From NCBI GenBank assembly GCA_947378845.1, contig CANCLQ010000001.1, positions 1 to 64,000 of the forward strand: a stretch of DNA of 64,000 bases, written 5' to 3'. The notes beneath the pieces are model-generated. The model made no database searches. It was given only the letters and a program-made list of their open reading frames with translations, and had not been told where the DNA came from. A program made the translations under genes and the position numbers. Positions 53,858 to 63,459 of the stretch are shown one piece after another. The first letter of the stretch is position 1, and the number at the start of each line of letters is the position of its first letter. This DNA is from Opitutia bacterium. GTDB lineage: Bacteria; Verrucomicrobiota; Verrucomicrobiia; Opitutales; UBA953.

Positions 53858-55924
53858 TTATCGGATATCCGCCCAAGCCTTCAGCATTTCTTGGGCGACG
53901 GGACCAGCGGTTTTTCCACCCCAGGTGCTCGTATCGAGTTGTCCTTCGACAAGCACAGCGAAGGCGACGACTGGACGATCCGCCGGAGCGTAACCGATGA
54001 TCCATGCTAAGTGAGCTTTCACGCCGGTTTTGAAATATTCAGCGGTGCCAGTTTTGGCGACGTAGGGAAGTCCGGGGATGCGTACGCTTTTCGCGGTGCC
54101 TTCTTCAACGCAGCGATACATGCCTGAGCGAATCGCTTCGAGTTGCAGCCGATTAAGCCCGATGGGTTGTGAGCCAATGTGAGCGACCTTTGCACCACCG
54201 GTTGGAATGAGCGTGGGCGTTGTGATGGTTTCGCCGCGTGCTAAAGAAGCTGCGAAGCAGGCCATGTGTAATGGGGTCGTTAGAAGGAAGCCTTGGCCAA
54301 TCGAAGTGTTAGCTGTGTCACCTTGATTCCATGCTCCACCACCGATGCGCGCTTTATAATCGGGGTCAGGGATGACCATGCCTTTCGCCGTAGATGGCAG
54401 TTCGTAATTATAGGTTTTGCTCGTATCACTTGGGTTGAGGTTTTTGAGCAGGGGGCGATCCAAACCAAAGCGACGGGCTTCGAGGGCGAGTAATTCGGGT
54501 CCAACAGAAAGTCCGACGCGGTAGTTCCAAACGTTACACGAGATAGCCAACATTTTTTCTACATCGACCGGTCCAAAGCCCACGGGCTCGTGTTCTGGGA
54601 AATTGCGATTACCCACTCTATAAAAAGCACCGCAATCAAGGACGTCATCCCAATCGACTTTGTGATTACGCATACCGGCGATCGCAGTAATGATTTTAAA
54701 AGTCGAACCCGGTGCATAGAGACCTTGGGTTGCACGATTCAGCCAGCCACCCGCAGACTCGATTTCATCGTAGTACTTATTCGTCACACGGTCGGCTAAA
54801 CGATTGGGGTTAAAGTTAGGCTGGCTGGCCATCGCCAAGATTTCCCCGGTGTTCACATCGAGCATAACGGCGGCTCCAGGCAGGGGGCGGCCCACCGAGT
54901 CACGAATGTTACTCAGGGTTTCCTCCGCTGCTTTTTGTATATTAAGATTTAAAGTTAAAACCACTTCACTGCCTTGTACGGGCGAGGTGCTCTGCACTAA
55001 TTCTTTATTATATCCCGTTGAGGTTTTATTCCATAATTCCCAGCCGCTTGTGCCGCGCAGTGCGTAGTCCATTGTTTCTTCAATACCAGCGGCACCTTTC
55101 TTGCCGGTGTAGCGCAATTTCTGAAGGCGTTTTAAAATAGGGTCCGTAAATTCTTCCGAGTTAGGCGGAAGTTCGTCGGTGTCGCGTACATAGCCCAGAA
55201 CGTGTGCGGCCAAGCTACCATTGGGGTAGGAGCGCACCATGTCGGATTCCAGGGTGATCGGCCCGCCCGAAGGGAATTGCTCGATGAATCGTGCAATGGC
55301 TCGATCGCCTTCTTCGGGGGTTTTTGAAATCGTCGAACCAGGGAATGCGAGATCGGAGATCAAGGTGAACTTCATTGCCCGTGATTCACGGAGGTGTTTA
55401 CGAAGGCTATCAATATTCACGCGTCGCTCAGGATTGTCGCGCAGTGGATAAACTTTATTAGTCCGAGTCTTGTTCAGCTGATAATTGTCATCCACGACAA
55501 ACCAGATTTTAGAAAGCCAGCGGTTTAAAATATTCACTCGAGCATTCTCTAATAATTTATCGTAATCAGGTTTATCGAAAAAGTTTTCCTGTTTCGCTTG
55601 TGATAAGAGTTTTAAATATTCTTTACGGATTTCAGGCTGAAGAACCATAAGGTCAGCCTTCACTCTCCATCGAACACGATTTTCAACGAGCGGCTGTTTA
55701 TTGCGATCAAAGATAAGCCCGCGTGCGGGTGGACGAATCACAATGCGCTGTGTCTGGTATTCGGCATCACGTGTTAGGTCGCTCGCTTGAAAAATTTGTC
55801 GATACATGAGACCGAGGGTGACGTAGACAAACCCAACCATGATTATTCCGGATAGAATCAGGATGCGCCTTGAATTCAGGGGTGCGGACGGCACCGAGAT
55901 ACTTTCTGGTGGCGAGTTTCTCAT
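53858..55924 (-). CDS. mrdA: Penicillin-binding protein 2 (elongasome transpeptidase)
   Basis: 688 residues, class B PBP. One N-terminal membrane helix (RRILILSGIIMVGFVYVTLGL) anchors it. The dimerisation domain begins with RPPARGLIFDRN. The transpeptidase has SxxK in PGSTFK (Ser407), SxN in ISCNVWN and KTG in VAKTGTAEY (Lys624). It is part of the rod complex with MreB, MreC and MreD, whose genes lie upstream. Its start overlaps the mreD stop by 4 bases (ATGA), so the two are translationally coupled. rodA is not in the window. It ends two bases from the convergent L,D-transpeptidase. Confidence 0.95.
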   Translation of the reverse strand: MRNSPPESISVPSAPLNSRRILILSGIIMVGFVYVTLGLMYRQIFQASDLTRDAEYQTQRIVIRPPARGLIFDRNKQPLVENRVRWRVKADLMVLQPEIRKEYLKLLSQAKQENFFDKPDYDKLLENARVNILNRWLSKIWFVVDDNYQLNKTRTNKVYPLRDNPERRVNIDSLRKHLRESRAMKFTLISDLAFPGSTISKTPEEGDRAIARFIEQFPSGGPITLESDMVRSYPNGSLAAHVLGYVRDTDELPPNSEEFTDPILKRLQKLRYTGKKGAAGIEETMDYALRGTSGWELWNKTSTGYNKELVQSTSPVQGSEVVLTLNLNIQKAAEETLSNIRDSVGRPLPGAAVMLDVNTGEILAMASQPNFNPNRLADRVTNKYYDEIESAGGWLNRATQGLYAPGSTFKIITAIAGMRNHKVDWDDVLDCGAFYRVGNRNFPEHEPVGFGPVDVEKMLAISCNVWNYRVGLSVGPELLALEARRFGLDRPLLKNLNPSDTSKTYNYELPSTAKGMVIPDPDYKARIGGGAWNQGDTANTSIGQGFLLTTPLHMACFAASLARGETITTPTLIPTGGAKVAHIGSQPIGLNRLQLEAIRSGMYRCVEEGTAKSVRIPGLPYVAKTGTAEYFKTGVKAHLAWIIGYAPADRPVVAFAVLVEGQLDTSTWGGKTAGPVAQEMLKAWADIR

Positions 55925-56451
55925 CTATTGAGTTCAGCTGCCGGCAAGCCGATTGCATCCATAGCCCAGTTTTGTACGGCGGAAATGGGGCTAATTAAAA
56001 GTGCAGCAAGAACAGCGGAGAGCCCAACTTGCACGAAGGCCAAATAGAGGAATGTGAAGGTGTCCACTGAGGATGCGGCGTCACATTGGACGTGCGCAAC
56101 AACGACCCAGACGAGTGTCACCAATGCATTTGCAATCATTGAAGCAAAAAAGACATGAGACTGGCTGCGGAGTGCTTCGCGGTAACTGTGAATGTAGATA
56201 GAGAGAAAAACTAAAACGAGGGCGACTGATCCATCGGGAATAGGTCGAAGCGCTTCAAATAAAAAACCAATTGAGGCTGCGAACAAGATACACTGCCAGC
56301 GGCGAAGTCGGCGACACGGTGTGACAATCACTGCACCCGATATAAAGAAGCAAAGGCCCCATGAGGCCAGTGAGCTCGAAAGTAAATCAACCCCCAGAAG
56401 CCACGGATAGGTTGCGAGTAGGAGTAAGAACCATGCGCCCCGATGGGTCAT
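55921..56451 (-). CDS. mreD: Rod shape-determining membrane protein MreD
   Basis: 176 residues with five to six hydrophobic segments. It has the usual MreD features: a hydrophobic start (FLLLLATYPWLLG), the EALRPIPDGS block and a long FLYLAFVQVGLSAVLAALL helix. It connects MreC to the peptidoglycan synthases. Weakly conserved sequence, so the call rests on its place between mreC and mrdA, with four-base overlaps on both sides. Confidence 0.88.
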   Translation of the reverse strand: MTHRGAWFLLLLATYPWLLGVDLLSSSLASWGLCFFISGAVIVTPCRRLRRWQCILFAASIGFLFEALRPIPDGSVALVLVFLSIYIHSYREALRSQSHVFFASMIANALVTLVWVVVAHVQCDAASSVDTFTFLYLAFVQVGLSAVLAALLISPISAVQNWAMDAIGLPAAELNR

Positions 56452-57341
56452 TTGAATTCCTCCAACTTAAGGAATTCACCAGGTGACATGAGAATCTCGC
56501 CAGGCGAAGGGTATTTAGGAATTAACACCGACACTTCATCGATCCGGTCGAGTTCTTTAGATGGCACCATGAAGGCTTCTTTAAAATTCGCTTCAGGTGT
56601 CTTTGAGACCTCACCTTCAATTGTTCCAATGATAAGACCTGCGGGAAAAACGCCACCTAGTCCCGTGGTTATAACCTTCGTGACTTCGCCGGCAGGTGGC
56701 GAATAGCCAGGAGGGATGACAGAAATTTTTGCACGAGGAGCTGAGAGTGAATTTCCTGCCATGCCGCCGACGTGCACAATGCGTGGCGGTTCATCGCCAT
56801 CGAGAAATGCGGTACAACGAAAAGTGGGGCTCGTGATTAGGTCGACCTCGCTGACGTTTTGATGCACGACGCTGATGCGGCCGATGACGTGATTGCCGAA
56901 AACTACCGGTGCGCCTGGACGAATGCCATCATTGCGTCCTTTGCGAATGATAATGCTTTGCCACCATGAAGAGGTGTCGCGTGAAACCACCCGAGCAACG
57001 ACCGTCAGGTATTCTGATGATGTGGGGTAGCGCAGCATCTCGCGTAGTCGTGAGTTCTCGCGTCTCATGTCATCCGTGCCCTGTAACTTTAATTCGAGTG
57101 CGGCATTGATTCGTGAAAGGTCGCGTGAGGCTGAGATAAGCTCTTCGTCCGTTCGGCTACGTAATTCCCAGTAACGGGAGAGATCGCGCCCTTTGCTCAA
57201 TAACTGTAAGGCGGGCGCTTGGAATTCAGCAAAGGCTTCACGGTTAAAGCGACGGAATGCAGAAGGTAGCACAACCCATGCTGCGATAAAAACAGCGAGG
57301 GCGACGTACGAGGCCTTAGCTCCTTGGCGATTCTTATCCAT
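56448..57341 (-). CDS. mreC: Rod shape-determining protein MreC
   Basis: 297 residues. A short cytosolic start, one membrane helix (ASYVALAVFIAAWVVLPSAF), a coiled coil (about 65-100, with ELKLQGTDDMRRENSRL) and the two-beta-domain periplasmic part with VARVVSRDTSSWWQSIIIRKG, written in pieces, NDGIRPGAPVV, and DLITSP. MreC couples MreB to PBP2. It follows mreB and overlaps the mreD start by four bases. Confidence 0.93.
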   Translation of the reverse strand: MDKNRQGAKASYVALAVFIAAWVVLPSAFRRFNREAFAEFQAPALQLLSKGRDLSRYWELRSRTDEELISASRDLSRINAALELKLQGTDDMRRENSRLREMLRYPTSSEYLTVVARVVSRDTSSWWQSIIIRKGRNDGIRPGAPVVFGNHVIGRISVVHQNVSEVDLITSPTFRCTAFLDGDEPPRIVHVGGMAGNSLSAPRAKISVIPPGYSPPAGEVTKVITTGLGGVFPAGLIIGTIEGEVSKTPEANFKEAFMVPSKELDRIDEVSVLIPKYPSPGEILMSPGEFLKLEEFK

Positions 57342-57361
57342 GGCGGGCCGGCCCGCTTAGA

Positions 57362-58378
57362 TTAGTCGCGGCCGCTCCAGCGGGACGCGTTGGCCAGGAT
57401 TTTTCCTGTACCATTAACCACTGCACAAAGAGGATCCTCTGCAATAATCACAGGCAGACCTGTTGCTTCGGAGATGGCACGGTCAAGACGACGGATAAGT
57501 GCACCGCCACCGGCGATCACAATACCGCGATCTACTAAGTCAGAAGAAAGTTCAGGAGGGATTTTTTCGAGGGAACCCTTGATGGCTTCGATGATCTGAT
57601 TGATGTTATCAGCCATAGCTTCACGTACTTCTTGTGAAGTGAGGTGGAGGGAGCGGGGGAGACCGGTGATGGTGTCACGTCCGCGTACTTCATAGGTCAA
57701 TTCTTGCTCAAGGGCGTAGGCAGAACCGATTTTAATCTTAATTTCTTCAGCGGTGCGCTCACCGATTTGGAGGCCGTAGGATTGCTTGATATAGCGAATG
57801 ATGGATGCATCAAACTCATCGCCACCAACGCGGATCGAACGAGCGTGAACAATACCACCGAGTGAAATGACAGCGACTTCAGTTGTACCGCCACCGATAT
57901 CAACAATCATCGAAGCGTTAGGTTCTTCAACTGGAAGACCTACACCAATTGCGGATGCAACAGGCTCAGGAATGGTGATGACGTCATCGGCACCAGCACG
58001 ATAAGCAGAGTCCATCACCGCGCGACGTTCAACGGCTGTGATACCATAAGGAACGGCGACTACGACAGTGAGGTTACTAAAAATGGATTTACGTGCGACC
58101 TTACCGATGAAGTAGCGGAGCATATGCTCGCTGATTTCGAAATCGGCGATGACGCCATCTTTCATCGGACGAAGTGCTTGGATATCTCCAGGCGTACGAC
58201 CTAACATCATCTTCGCTTCATTACCTACGGCGATCGGCTTGCGAGTGCTCGTGCGAATTGCGACTACGCTAGGTTCGCGAAGTACGACGCCGTGATCCTT
58301 TAAAAAGACCAGAGTGTTGGCAGTACCTAGGTCGATACCGATGGCTTGGGTGAATAGCCCTGGAAAGCGCTTGAACAT
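57362..58378 (-). CDS. mreB: Rod shape-determining protein MreB
   Basis: 338 residues from the ATG at 58378 (MFKRFPGLFTQAIGIDLGTAN); an ATG at 58501 gives a longer frame but its extra residues are the leader. Actin-fold ATPase that forms the cytoskeletal filaments of the elongasome. Phosphate 1 IGIDLGTANTLVF, phosphate 2 IVDIGGGTTEVA and adenosine motif IVIAGGGALIRR are present. The amphipathic N-terminus MFKRF may bind the membrane. A good promoter lies just upstream at 58398-58426. It begins the mreB-mreC-mreD-mrdA unit. Confidence 0.96.
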   Translation of the reverse strand: MFKRFPGLFTQAIGIDLGTANTLVFLKDHGVVLREPSVVAIRTSTRKPIAVGNEAKMMLGRTPGDIQALRPMKDGVIADFEISEHMLRYFIGKVARKSIFSNLTVVVAVPYGITAVERRAVMDSAYRAGADDVITIPEPVASAIGVGLPVEEPNASMIVDIGGGTTEVAVISLGGIVHARSIRVGGDEFDASIIRYIKQSYGLQIGERTAEEIKIKIGSAYALEQELTYEVRGRDTITGLPRSLHLTSQEVREAMADNINQIIEAIKGSLEKIPPELSSDLVDRGIVIAGGGALIRRLDRAISEATGLPVIIAEDPLCAVVNGTGKILANASRWSGRD

Positions 58379-58397
58379 CAGTCGTAGTGGTTTCGGT

Positions 58398-58426
58398 GAT
58401 AAATAACTTATGAACTGTTTAGTCAA
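58398..58426 (-). promoter_or_regulatory. Promoter of the mreB operon
   Basis: On the minus strand TTGACT (58426-58421) and TTTATC (58403-58398) are 17 bases apart, ending about 20 bases before the mreB start. This matches sigma-70 spacing, with a -35 one base off consensus and a weaker -10. Confidence 0.5.
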
Positions 58427-58522
58427 ACCCCTTTTAGCCAAAGGCTTAAGCCGGGCGAATGAGGGTAGCCTTGATTTTATTAGGTAAAAGTCGTCCGGCA
58501 ATCACGCTATCAGCAGCGAAGG

Positions 58523-59479
58523 TTACAACCAGCCTGTGAGCTTCGCCCCTAAAATCGCCGAACCGAGGATGATGCGATACCACGCAAATGGCGCCATTCC
58601 TCGGCGGAGAATAAAACCTACCATCCATTTCACAGAGATGAATGCAGTGACGGCTGCAACCGCGAGTCCAATGGTTGCATTACCGATGGGGTAAATCTGT
58701 GTGAGAGCTGGACCGAGCGATGCCATCTTGTAAATCGACGCTGCAGACAAAATTGCAAAGCCGACGAGAAAGGAAAACTCCGTAGCGGCGGCGGTGGAGA
58801 GTCCAACCCAACGTCCACCTAAGATTGTGACGAGTGAGCGACTGGTTCCAGGAATGAGCGCAACACATTGGCAGAAGCCGACACCCAAGGCTTGTGTCGG
58901 ACGCATTTCACTAAGCTCACCAGGTGAGGCTGGATGTGATGCGAGCTTCTTCTCAGCAAAGAAAATCAAGAAGCCACCTAGAATTAGAGCAACCGCAACA
59001 ATCGTAATACTAAATGGAATGTAATCTTTAGCCAGTAGGCCTACAATCGCTGCGGGAAGGAATGCGAGTGCGATGGAGCGTAGGAGTTTAAACGATTCAG
59101 CTTCAAGGCGAACAATTCCGACTATCAGGTTTTTGAATCGTTCGGCAAAGGCGACAATCACGGCTAAGATCGCACCGAGTTGAATTATAATAATATAATC
59201 ATCAGCGACACGTGACAGGCTGATGCGACGACCTTTGGTATCTTGAACACCTGAAACGAAAATACCTTTATCATTCGGCACGTTTAATAACTCATCGCTG
59301 ATGATCATGTGGCCGGTCGACGAGACGGGCAAATACTCGGTCGCACCTTCGACGATACCCGTAATTAGCGCACGCTCGGGTGTAAAGTAGGCACGAACCT
59401 CAGCGGGGGAGGGGTCATTTGCAAATAAGCCGACGGGCATTAATCCCCCAATTATTAGCAACAAAAGCCAACGACGCAT
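58523..59479 (-). CDS. uppP: Undecaprenyl-diphosphate phosphatase
   Basis: 318 residues, BacA/UppP family. It regenerates undecaprenyl phosphate for peptidoglycan synthesis. Motif 1 is GIVEGATEYLPVSSTGH (catalytic Glu and His), motif 2 is PGTSRS. An N-terminal hydrophobic stretch (MRRWLLLLIIGGLMPVGLFA) looks like an added signal peptide, longer than in E. coli. Eight or so membrane helices. Next to mreB but with a 144-base gap and a separate mreB promoter; divergent from trpB. Confidence 0.95.
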   Translation of the reverse strand: MRRWLLLLIIGGLMPVGLFANDPSPAEVRAYFTPERALITGIVEGATEYLPVSSTGHMIISDELLNVPNDKGIFVSGVQDTKGRRISLSRVADDYIIIIQLGAILAVIVAFAERFKNLIVGIVRLEAESFKLLRSIALAFLPAAIVGLLAKDYIPFSITIVAVALILGGFLIFFAEKKLASHPASPGELSEMRPTQALGVGFCQCVALIPGTSRSLVTILGGRWVGLSTAAATEFSFLVGFAILSAASIYKMASLGPALTQIYPIGNATIGLAVAAVTAFISVKWMVGFILRRGMAPFAWYRIILGSAILGAKLTGWL

Positions 59480-59529
59480 GAAGTGTGAATGTACTCAATC
59501 TGCGTGAACGCAAGCCTGTCGATTTGCCC

Positions 59530-59551
59530 TTGTCGCTTGCGCTTGCGACAA
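59530..59551. repeat. Inverted repeat upstream of trpB
   Basis: TTGTCGC and GCGACAA flank an 8-base spacer (59537-59544), 26 bases before the trpB start. It overlaps a likely promoter (TATAAG at 59562-59567), so it may be an operator. No match to the E. coli TrpR box was recognised. Confidence 0.35.
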
Positions 59552-59577
59552 CCATTCACTTTATAAGTTCTATTCTC

Positions 59578-60813
59578 ATGTCGGCATCTAGTCTCATTCC
59601 AACTCGTGAACCAAGGTTTCAGGTACCTGATGCCCGTGGGCGATTTGGTGAGTTTGGTGGAATGTATGTTCCGGAAACTTTGATGACTCCGCTACAGGAG
59701 TTATCGTCGGCTTACGATATCGCACGTCGCGATCCAGTATTCCAGGCTGACTTCACCCGCTTACTCAATGAATTCGCTGGGCGTCCCACGGGTTTATATT
59801 TCGCCGAATCACTCACGAAGCACTGCGGTGGTTCCAAAATTTATTTAAAGCGTGAGGACATGCTGCACACCGGTGCACACAAAATTAATAATGCCATCGG
59901 TCAGGCTTTGTTAGCCGTGCGCATGGGTAAGAAACGTATCATCGCTGAGACGGGAGCGGGTCAGCACGGTACGGCCACCGCCGCGGTTTGTGCTAAGTTC
60001 GGTTTGCAGTGCGTTATTTATATGGGTGCAGCAGATATGGAACGTCAGGCGCTCAATGTATACCGTATGCGTCTCATGGGCGCCGAAGTGCGTGGCGTGG
60101 AGGCAGGTCAACGCACCCTTAAGGAAGCGGTTAACGAAGCTATGCGCGATTGGGTCACCAATGTACGCGACACACATTATATTTTAGGAACTGCTTACGG
60201 TGCACACCCATACCCAATGATGGTGCGTGATTTCCATCGCATTATCTCAATGGAATCTAAGCAGCAAATGCTACGTGCGGAGAATCGTTTGCCCGATCAT
60301 GTCGTGGCCTGCGTGGGCGGCGGTTCAAATGCGATCGGTGCTTTCTTTGAGTACCTCGATGAACCCAGCGTACAGCTTACGGGCGTTGAGGCGGGCGGTC
60401 GCACCATCAAGCGCGGCGAACATGCGGCACGATTTGCGGGTGGACGTGTGGGCGTGCTCCAAGGTTGCCTAACTCATATTTTACAGGACAGCGAAGGTCA
60501 GATTGAAGGTACGCACTCCGTATCAGCCGGTTTAGATTACGCTGCTGTCGGACCCGAGCACGCTTACTATTCTGAGAAAGGTCGTATCGAATACGCCTAC
60601 GCAACGGACAAAGAATGCTTAGACGCATTTGAATTACTCTCGCGCACGGAAGGAATCATTCCTGCACTTGAATCGAGCCACGCCATTGCGCACGGTTGCA
60701 AGGTAGCGGCTGATGGACCGCGCACGAATGTTGTCATGATTAATTTATCTGGTCGTGGTGATAAGGATGTTTGGAGTGCTGCCCGAGCGATGGGCGTTGA
60801 AATAAAATTATAA
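59578..60813 (+). CDS. trpB: Tryptophan synthase beta subunit
   Basis: 411 residues from the ATG at 59578; upstream in-frame extension to a GTG at 59485 is not family-like. It joins indole with serine to make tryptophan. The N-terminal [18 protein letters not shown] lysine in [10 protein letters not shown] (Lys102), phosphate loop GGGSNAIG and LSGRGDKD at the end are intact. trpA is not adjacent and the next gene (yicC) starts one base after the stop, so the trp operon is split. The inverted repeat upstream may be its operator. Confidence 0.96.
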   Translation: MSASSLIPTREPRFQVPDARGRFGEFGGMYVPETLMTPLQELSSAYDIARRDPVFQADFTRLLNEFAGRPTGLYFAESLTKHCGGSKIYLKREDMLHTGAHKINNAIGQALLAVRMGKKRIIAETGAGQHGTATAAVCAKFGLQCVIYMGAADMERQALNVYRMRLMGAEVRGVEAGQRTLKEAVNEAMRDWVTNVRDTHYILGTAYGAHPYPMMVRDFHRIISMESKQQMLRAENRLPDHVVACVGGGSNAIGAFFEYLDEPSVQLTGVEAGGRTIKRGEHAARFAGGRVGVLQGCLTHILQDSEGQIEGTHSVSAGLDYAAVGPEHAYYSEKGRIEYAYATDKECLDAFELLSRTEGIIPALESSHAIAHGCKVAADGPRTNVVMINLSGRGDKDVWSAARAMGVEIKL

Positions 60814-60814
60814 A

Positions 60815-61693
60815 ATGAATCTCCAATCCATGACAGGTTTTGGTCGGGCAGAATTTAAACTGTTCGATAAAAACTTTGCCATCGAGATGGCCTCAGTGAA
60901 TCAGAAGACGCTGCAGGTTTCCGTCTACGGACCTGAAGAATGGCCGACGCTTGAGTCCTTGGTCACTCAGTGGATTAAATCCAGTATTTATAGGGGTAAA
61001 ATCACTGTTCGTCTGACAAGTCACGAGCACGATAATCGTGCCAATGCACCTTGGAATGAAGCGAAAATTCAGTCGGCATTGGATGAACTCAGGCACATCG
61101 CACATAGGCTGCACGTTCGCTTTGAACCCGACGCTCGCTTGCTCTTAAGTCTAGCAGAAAGCAGACACGCGGATCGCCCTCGAATGCCTCACATCGAAAC
61201 GTGCGAAGAAATTTTGCATCAGGCTTTTCACACGGCACTCCACCAATTAATTAAAGTGCGACAAACTGAAGGTCGTGCCTTGGCGGCCGATTTACAACAG
61301 CGACTTGCTCGCTTGAATGAGCTCGTGCTCGCAATGGAAACTCATGAGAAGGGCGCGCCGGCACGTCATCGCCAAGTCTTGCAAAAACGTTTGAGCGAAT
61401 CTGGACTCAATATGGATTTTAATGATGAACGCATCTTGCGTGAACTCGCGATATTTGCCGACCGCTGCGACATCACCGAAGAAACCGTTCGTCTCAAGAG
61501 TCACTTGGCACAATTTGCGGACGATCTGAAGGGCGATAAAGTAGGTAGAAAATTAGACTTTTTGGTCCAGGAACTTCTAAGAGAAGTGAACACGGTGGGC
61601 AGTAAAGCCTCCGAAATCGCCACAACTAAGGCGGTTTTGGAAGCTAAGACCGAAATTGAGCGAATCCGGGAACAGGTACAAAATCTAGAGTAA
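60815..61693 (+). CDS. yicC: YicC family endoribonuclease
   Basis: 292 residues. The N-terminus MNLQSMTGFGRAE and the C-terminal DFLVQELLREVNTVGSKASE are the two hallmark blocks of YicC. The family has been shown to be a metal-dependent endoribonuclease involved in RNA turnover. Middle helices are charged. It starts one base after trpB and is followed after 70 bases by the HU/IHF-like gene. Full length. Confidence 0.93.
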   Translation: MNLQSMTGFGRAEFKLFDKNFAIEMASVNQKTLQVSVYGPEEWPTLESLVTQWIKSSIYRGKITVRLTSHEHDNRANAPWNEAKIQSALDELRHIAHRLHVRFEPDARLLLSLAESRHADRPRMPHIETCEEILHQAFHTALHQLIKVRQTEGRALAADLQQRLARLNELVLAMETHEKGAPARHRQVLQKRLSESGLNMDFNDERILRELAIFADRCDITEETVRLKSHLAQFADDLKGDKVGRKLDFLVQELLREVNTVGSKASEIATTKAVLEAKTEIERIREQVQNLE

Positions 61694-61763
61694 CAATTTG
61701 GGGTGTGGTATTGCCTTTGAGGGTTTCCCATGCCTTTGTCTATCAACACTTACGCATCTGGCC

Positions 61764-62099
61764 ATGTCTGACAATCTTACCAAACGAGAAATCGTCCTCA
61801 AAATTTTTACTGATAAGGGTTACCCTCAGAAACATATCCGCGACAGCGTTCAGCTTACCCTCGACGCGATCTGCGATGCCTTGCTTTCGGGTCGCGATGT
61901 TGAACTGCGCAACTTCGGTGTTTTCCAAGTGCAAGTTCGTAAGCAGCGCGTGGGTCGTAATCCTAATCGCCCAGAGACCGATGTCGTTATTCCTCGTCGT
62001 GCAGTAATTAAATTTAAAGCCGGCAAAGAGTTGAAAGCGAAGTTGAAGACCATCGACCTCAATAAGCCGTCATCTGGATCACAATCGAAGGCCGAATAA
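61764..62099 (+). CDS. HU/IHF-family DNA-binding protein
   Basis: 111 residues from the ATG at 61764; the frame is open upstream, but MSDNLTKREIVLKI is the typical start. Dimer of HU/IHF fold: two helices, then beta arms with RNFGVFQVQVRKQRVGRNPN (GRNP motif) and PRRAVIKFKAGKELKAKL. It bends DNA. A C-terminal tail of about 18 residues (KPSSGSQSKAE) is longer than in most HU. HU or IHF cannot be told apart. hisS starts 18 bases after it. Confidence 0.93.
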   Translation: MSDNLTKREIVLKIFTDKGYPQKHIRDSVQLTLDAICDALLSGRDVELRNFGVFQVQVRKQRVGRNPNRPETDVVIPRRAVIKFKAGKELKAKLKTIDLNKPSSGSQSKAE

Positions 62100-62117
62100 G
62101 TTGGCGCATCTTTCGCC

Positions 62118-63455
62118 ATGGCTGACATTCAATCGCTCCCAGGTTTTCGCGAGTTTTATCCCGAAGAACGTGCCATCCTTGGTCATGTCTTCGAGGTGTG
62201 GCGTCGCACCTGCCGTCGTTACGGATTTCGTGAGTGGGAATCGCCCGTACTCGAGCCGTTAGAACTCTTTACCGAAAAATCAGGCGAGGAAATTGTCCGC
62301 CAATTATTTAATTTCGAAGACAAAGGTGGTCGCCAAGTAAGTTTGCGCCCCGAGATGACGCCATCACTTGCACGCATGGTCGGAGCCAAGGCTAATGGAA
62401 TGGCCAAACCGATTCGCTGGTTTGCGATTGGCGAAAACTATCGTTACGAAAAACCACAGAAGGGTCGGCTGCGTGCATTTTACCAACTCAATGCCGATTT
62501 ACTAGGCGAAGCAGGTCCCACGGCTGACGCTGAACTCATCGCACTCTGTGCCGATTGCCTCATTGGTTTTGGTCTACAGGCAACCGACTTTAAGATTCGT
62601 ATCTCAGATCGTACGCTTTGGTTTAAGTACCTTGAAAGCCAAGGCGTACCCGAAGCCAATGCATCGGCAGTTCTCGGTGTGGTTGATAAATTAGAGCGTG
62701 GTTCGCCCGCTGATCTCTTGCAGGCGATGAATATTGCGCTGGCTGGCACCAAGGTTGATGCCGCTAAATTATTGGCCGACGTTCGTACCTTTGCTGCTAT
62801 TCGTTCGCTGGATGATTTAACAAAAGTTGCTGGTAGTGACGCTGCGATGCAGGCTCGTTTAACTGAATGGCAGCTTTTGCTTTCAACGATTGCATCACTG
62901 GGCTTCAGTGAATGTGTCACCATCGATCTCACAATCGTACGCGGCTTGGCTTATTACACCGGATTTGTTTTCGAAGCTTTCGAAACCAGCGGCGATGCCC
63001 GTGCCTTGGCCGGCGGTGGACGTTACGACACTTTAGTGAAGAAGCTCGGTGGCCCTGATTTACCTGCAGTGGGCTTTGGTATGGGCGATGTCACGTTGCG
63101 TGATTTGTTGGCCAGCAAGAAACTTATTCCCGCTTACGCCGATGGACCTGACTTCTTTGTGATGGTGCTCGGTAATGATGTGAGACCTTCCGCACTTGAA
63201 GACGTCGCTAAGCTACGTCGTGCAGGTTTCCGCGTTGAGTATAACTTACGCGATGGAAAATTCCCGAAACTCATTCAGAGCGCAGAGACGGCGGGTGCTA
63301 AATTTGCTTTAATTTACGGAACCGATGAGGTCGCTAAAGGCGTGACGAAGGTGCGGAGTTTGGTGGATCGCAAGGAGGCCGAAGTTCCACGGGCAGATAT
63401 TATTCCAGCCCTTCGTGCCGTCTTAGAAGAAGGTATGGACGCCATCATTCCATAA
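62118..63455 (+). CDS. hisS: Histidyl-tRNA synthetase
   Basis: 445 residues, class II. Motif 2 is LRPEMTPSLARMV, followed by IGENYRYEKPQKGR and FYQLNADLLG. Histidine-specific motif A is RGLAYYTGFVFEAF and motif 3 FGMGDVTLRDLL. The C-terminal anticodon-binding domain (FFVMVLGNDVRPSALEDVAKL) is complete. Start ATG at 62118. murJ follows after four bases. Confidence 0.96.
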   Translation: MADIQSLPGFREFYPEERAILGHVFEVWRRTCRRYGFREWESPVLEPLELFTEKSGEEIVRQLFNFEDKGGRQVSLRPEMTPSLARMVGAKANGMAKPIRWFAIGENYRYEKPQKGRLRAFYQLNADLLGEAGPTADAELIALCADCLIGFGLQATDFKIRISDRTLWFKYLESQGVPEANASAVLGVVDKLERGSPADLLQAMNIALAGTKVDAAKLLADVRTFAAIRSLDDLTKVAGSDAAMQARLTEWQLLLSTIASLGFSECVTIDLTIVRGLAYYTGFVFEAFETSGDARALAGGGRYDTLVKKLGGPDLPAVGFGMGDVTLRDLLASKKLIPAYADGPDFFVMVLGNDVRPSALEDVAKLRRAGFRVEYNLRDGKFPKLIQSAETAGAKFALIYGTDEVAKGVTKVRSLVDRKEAEVPRADIIPALRAVLEEGMDAIIP

Positions 63456-63459
63456 GTTG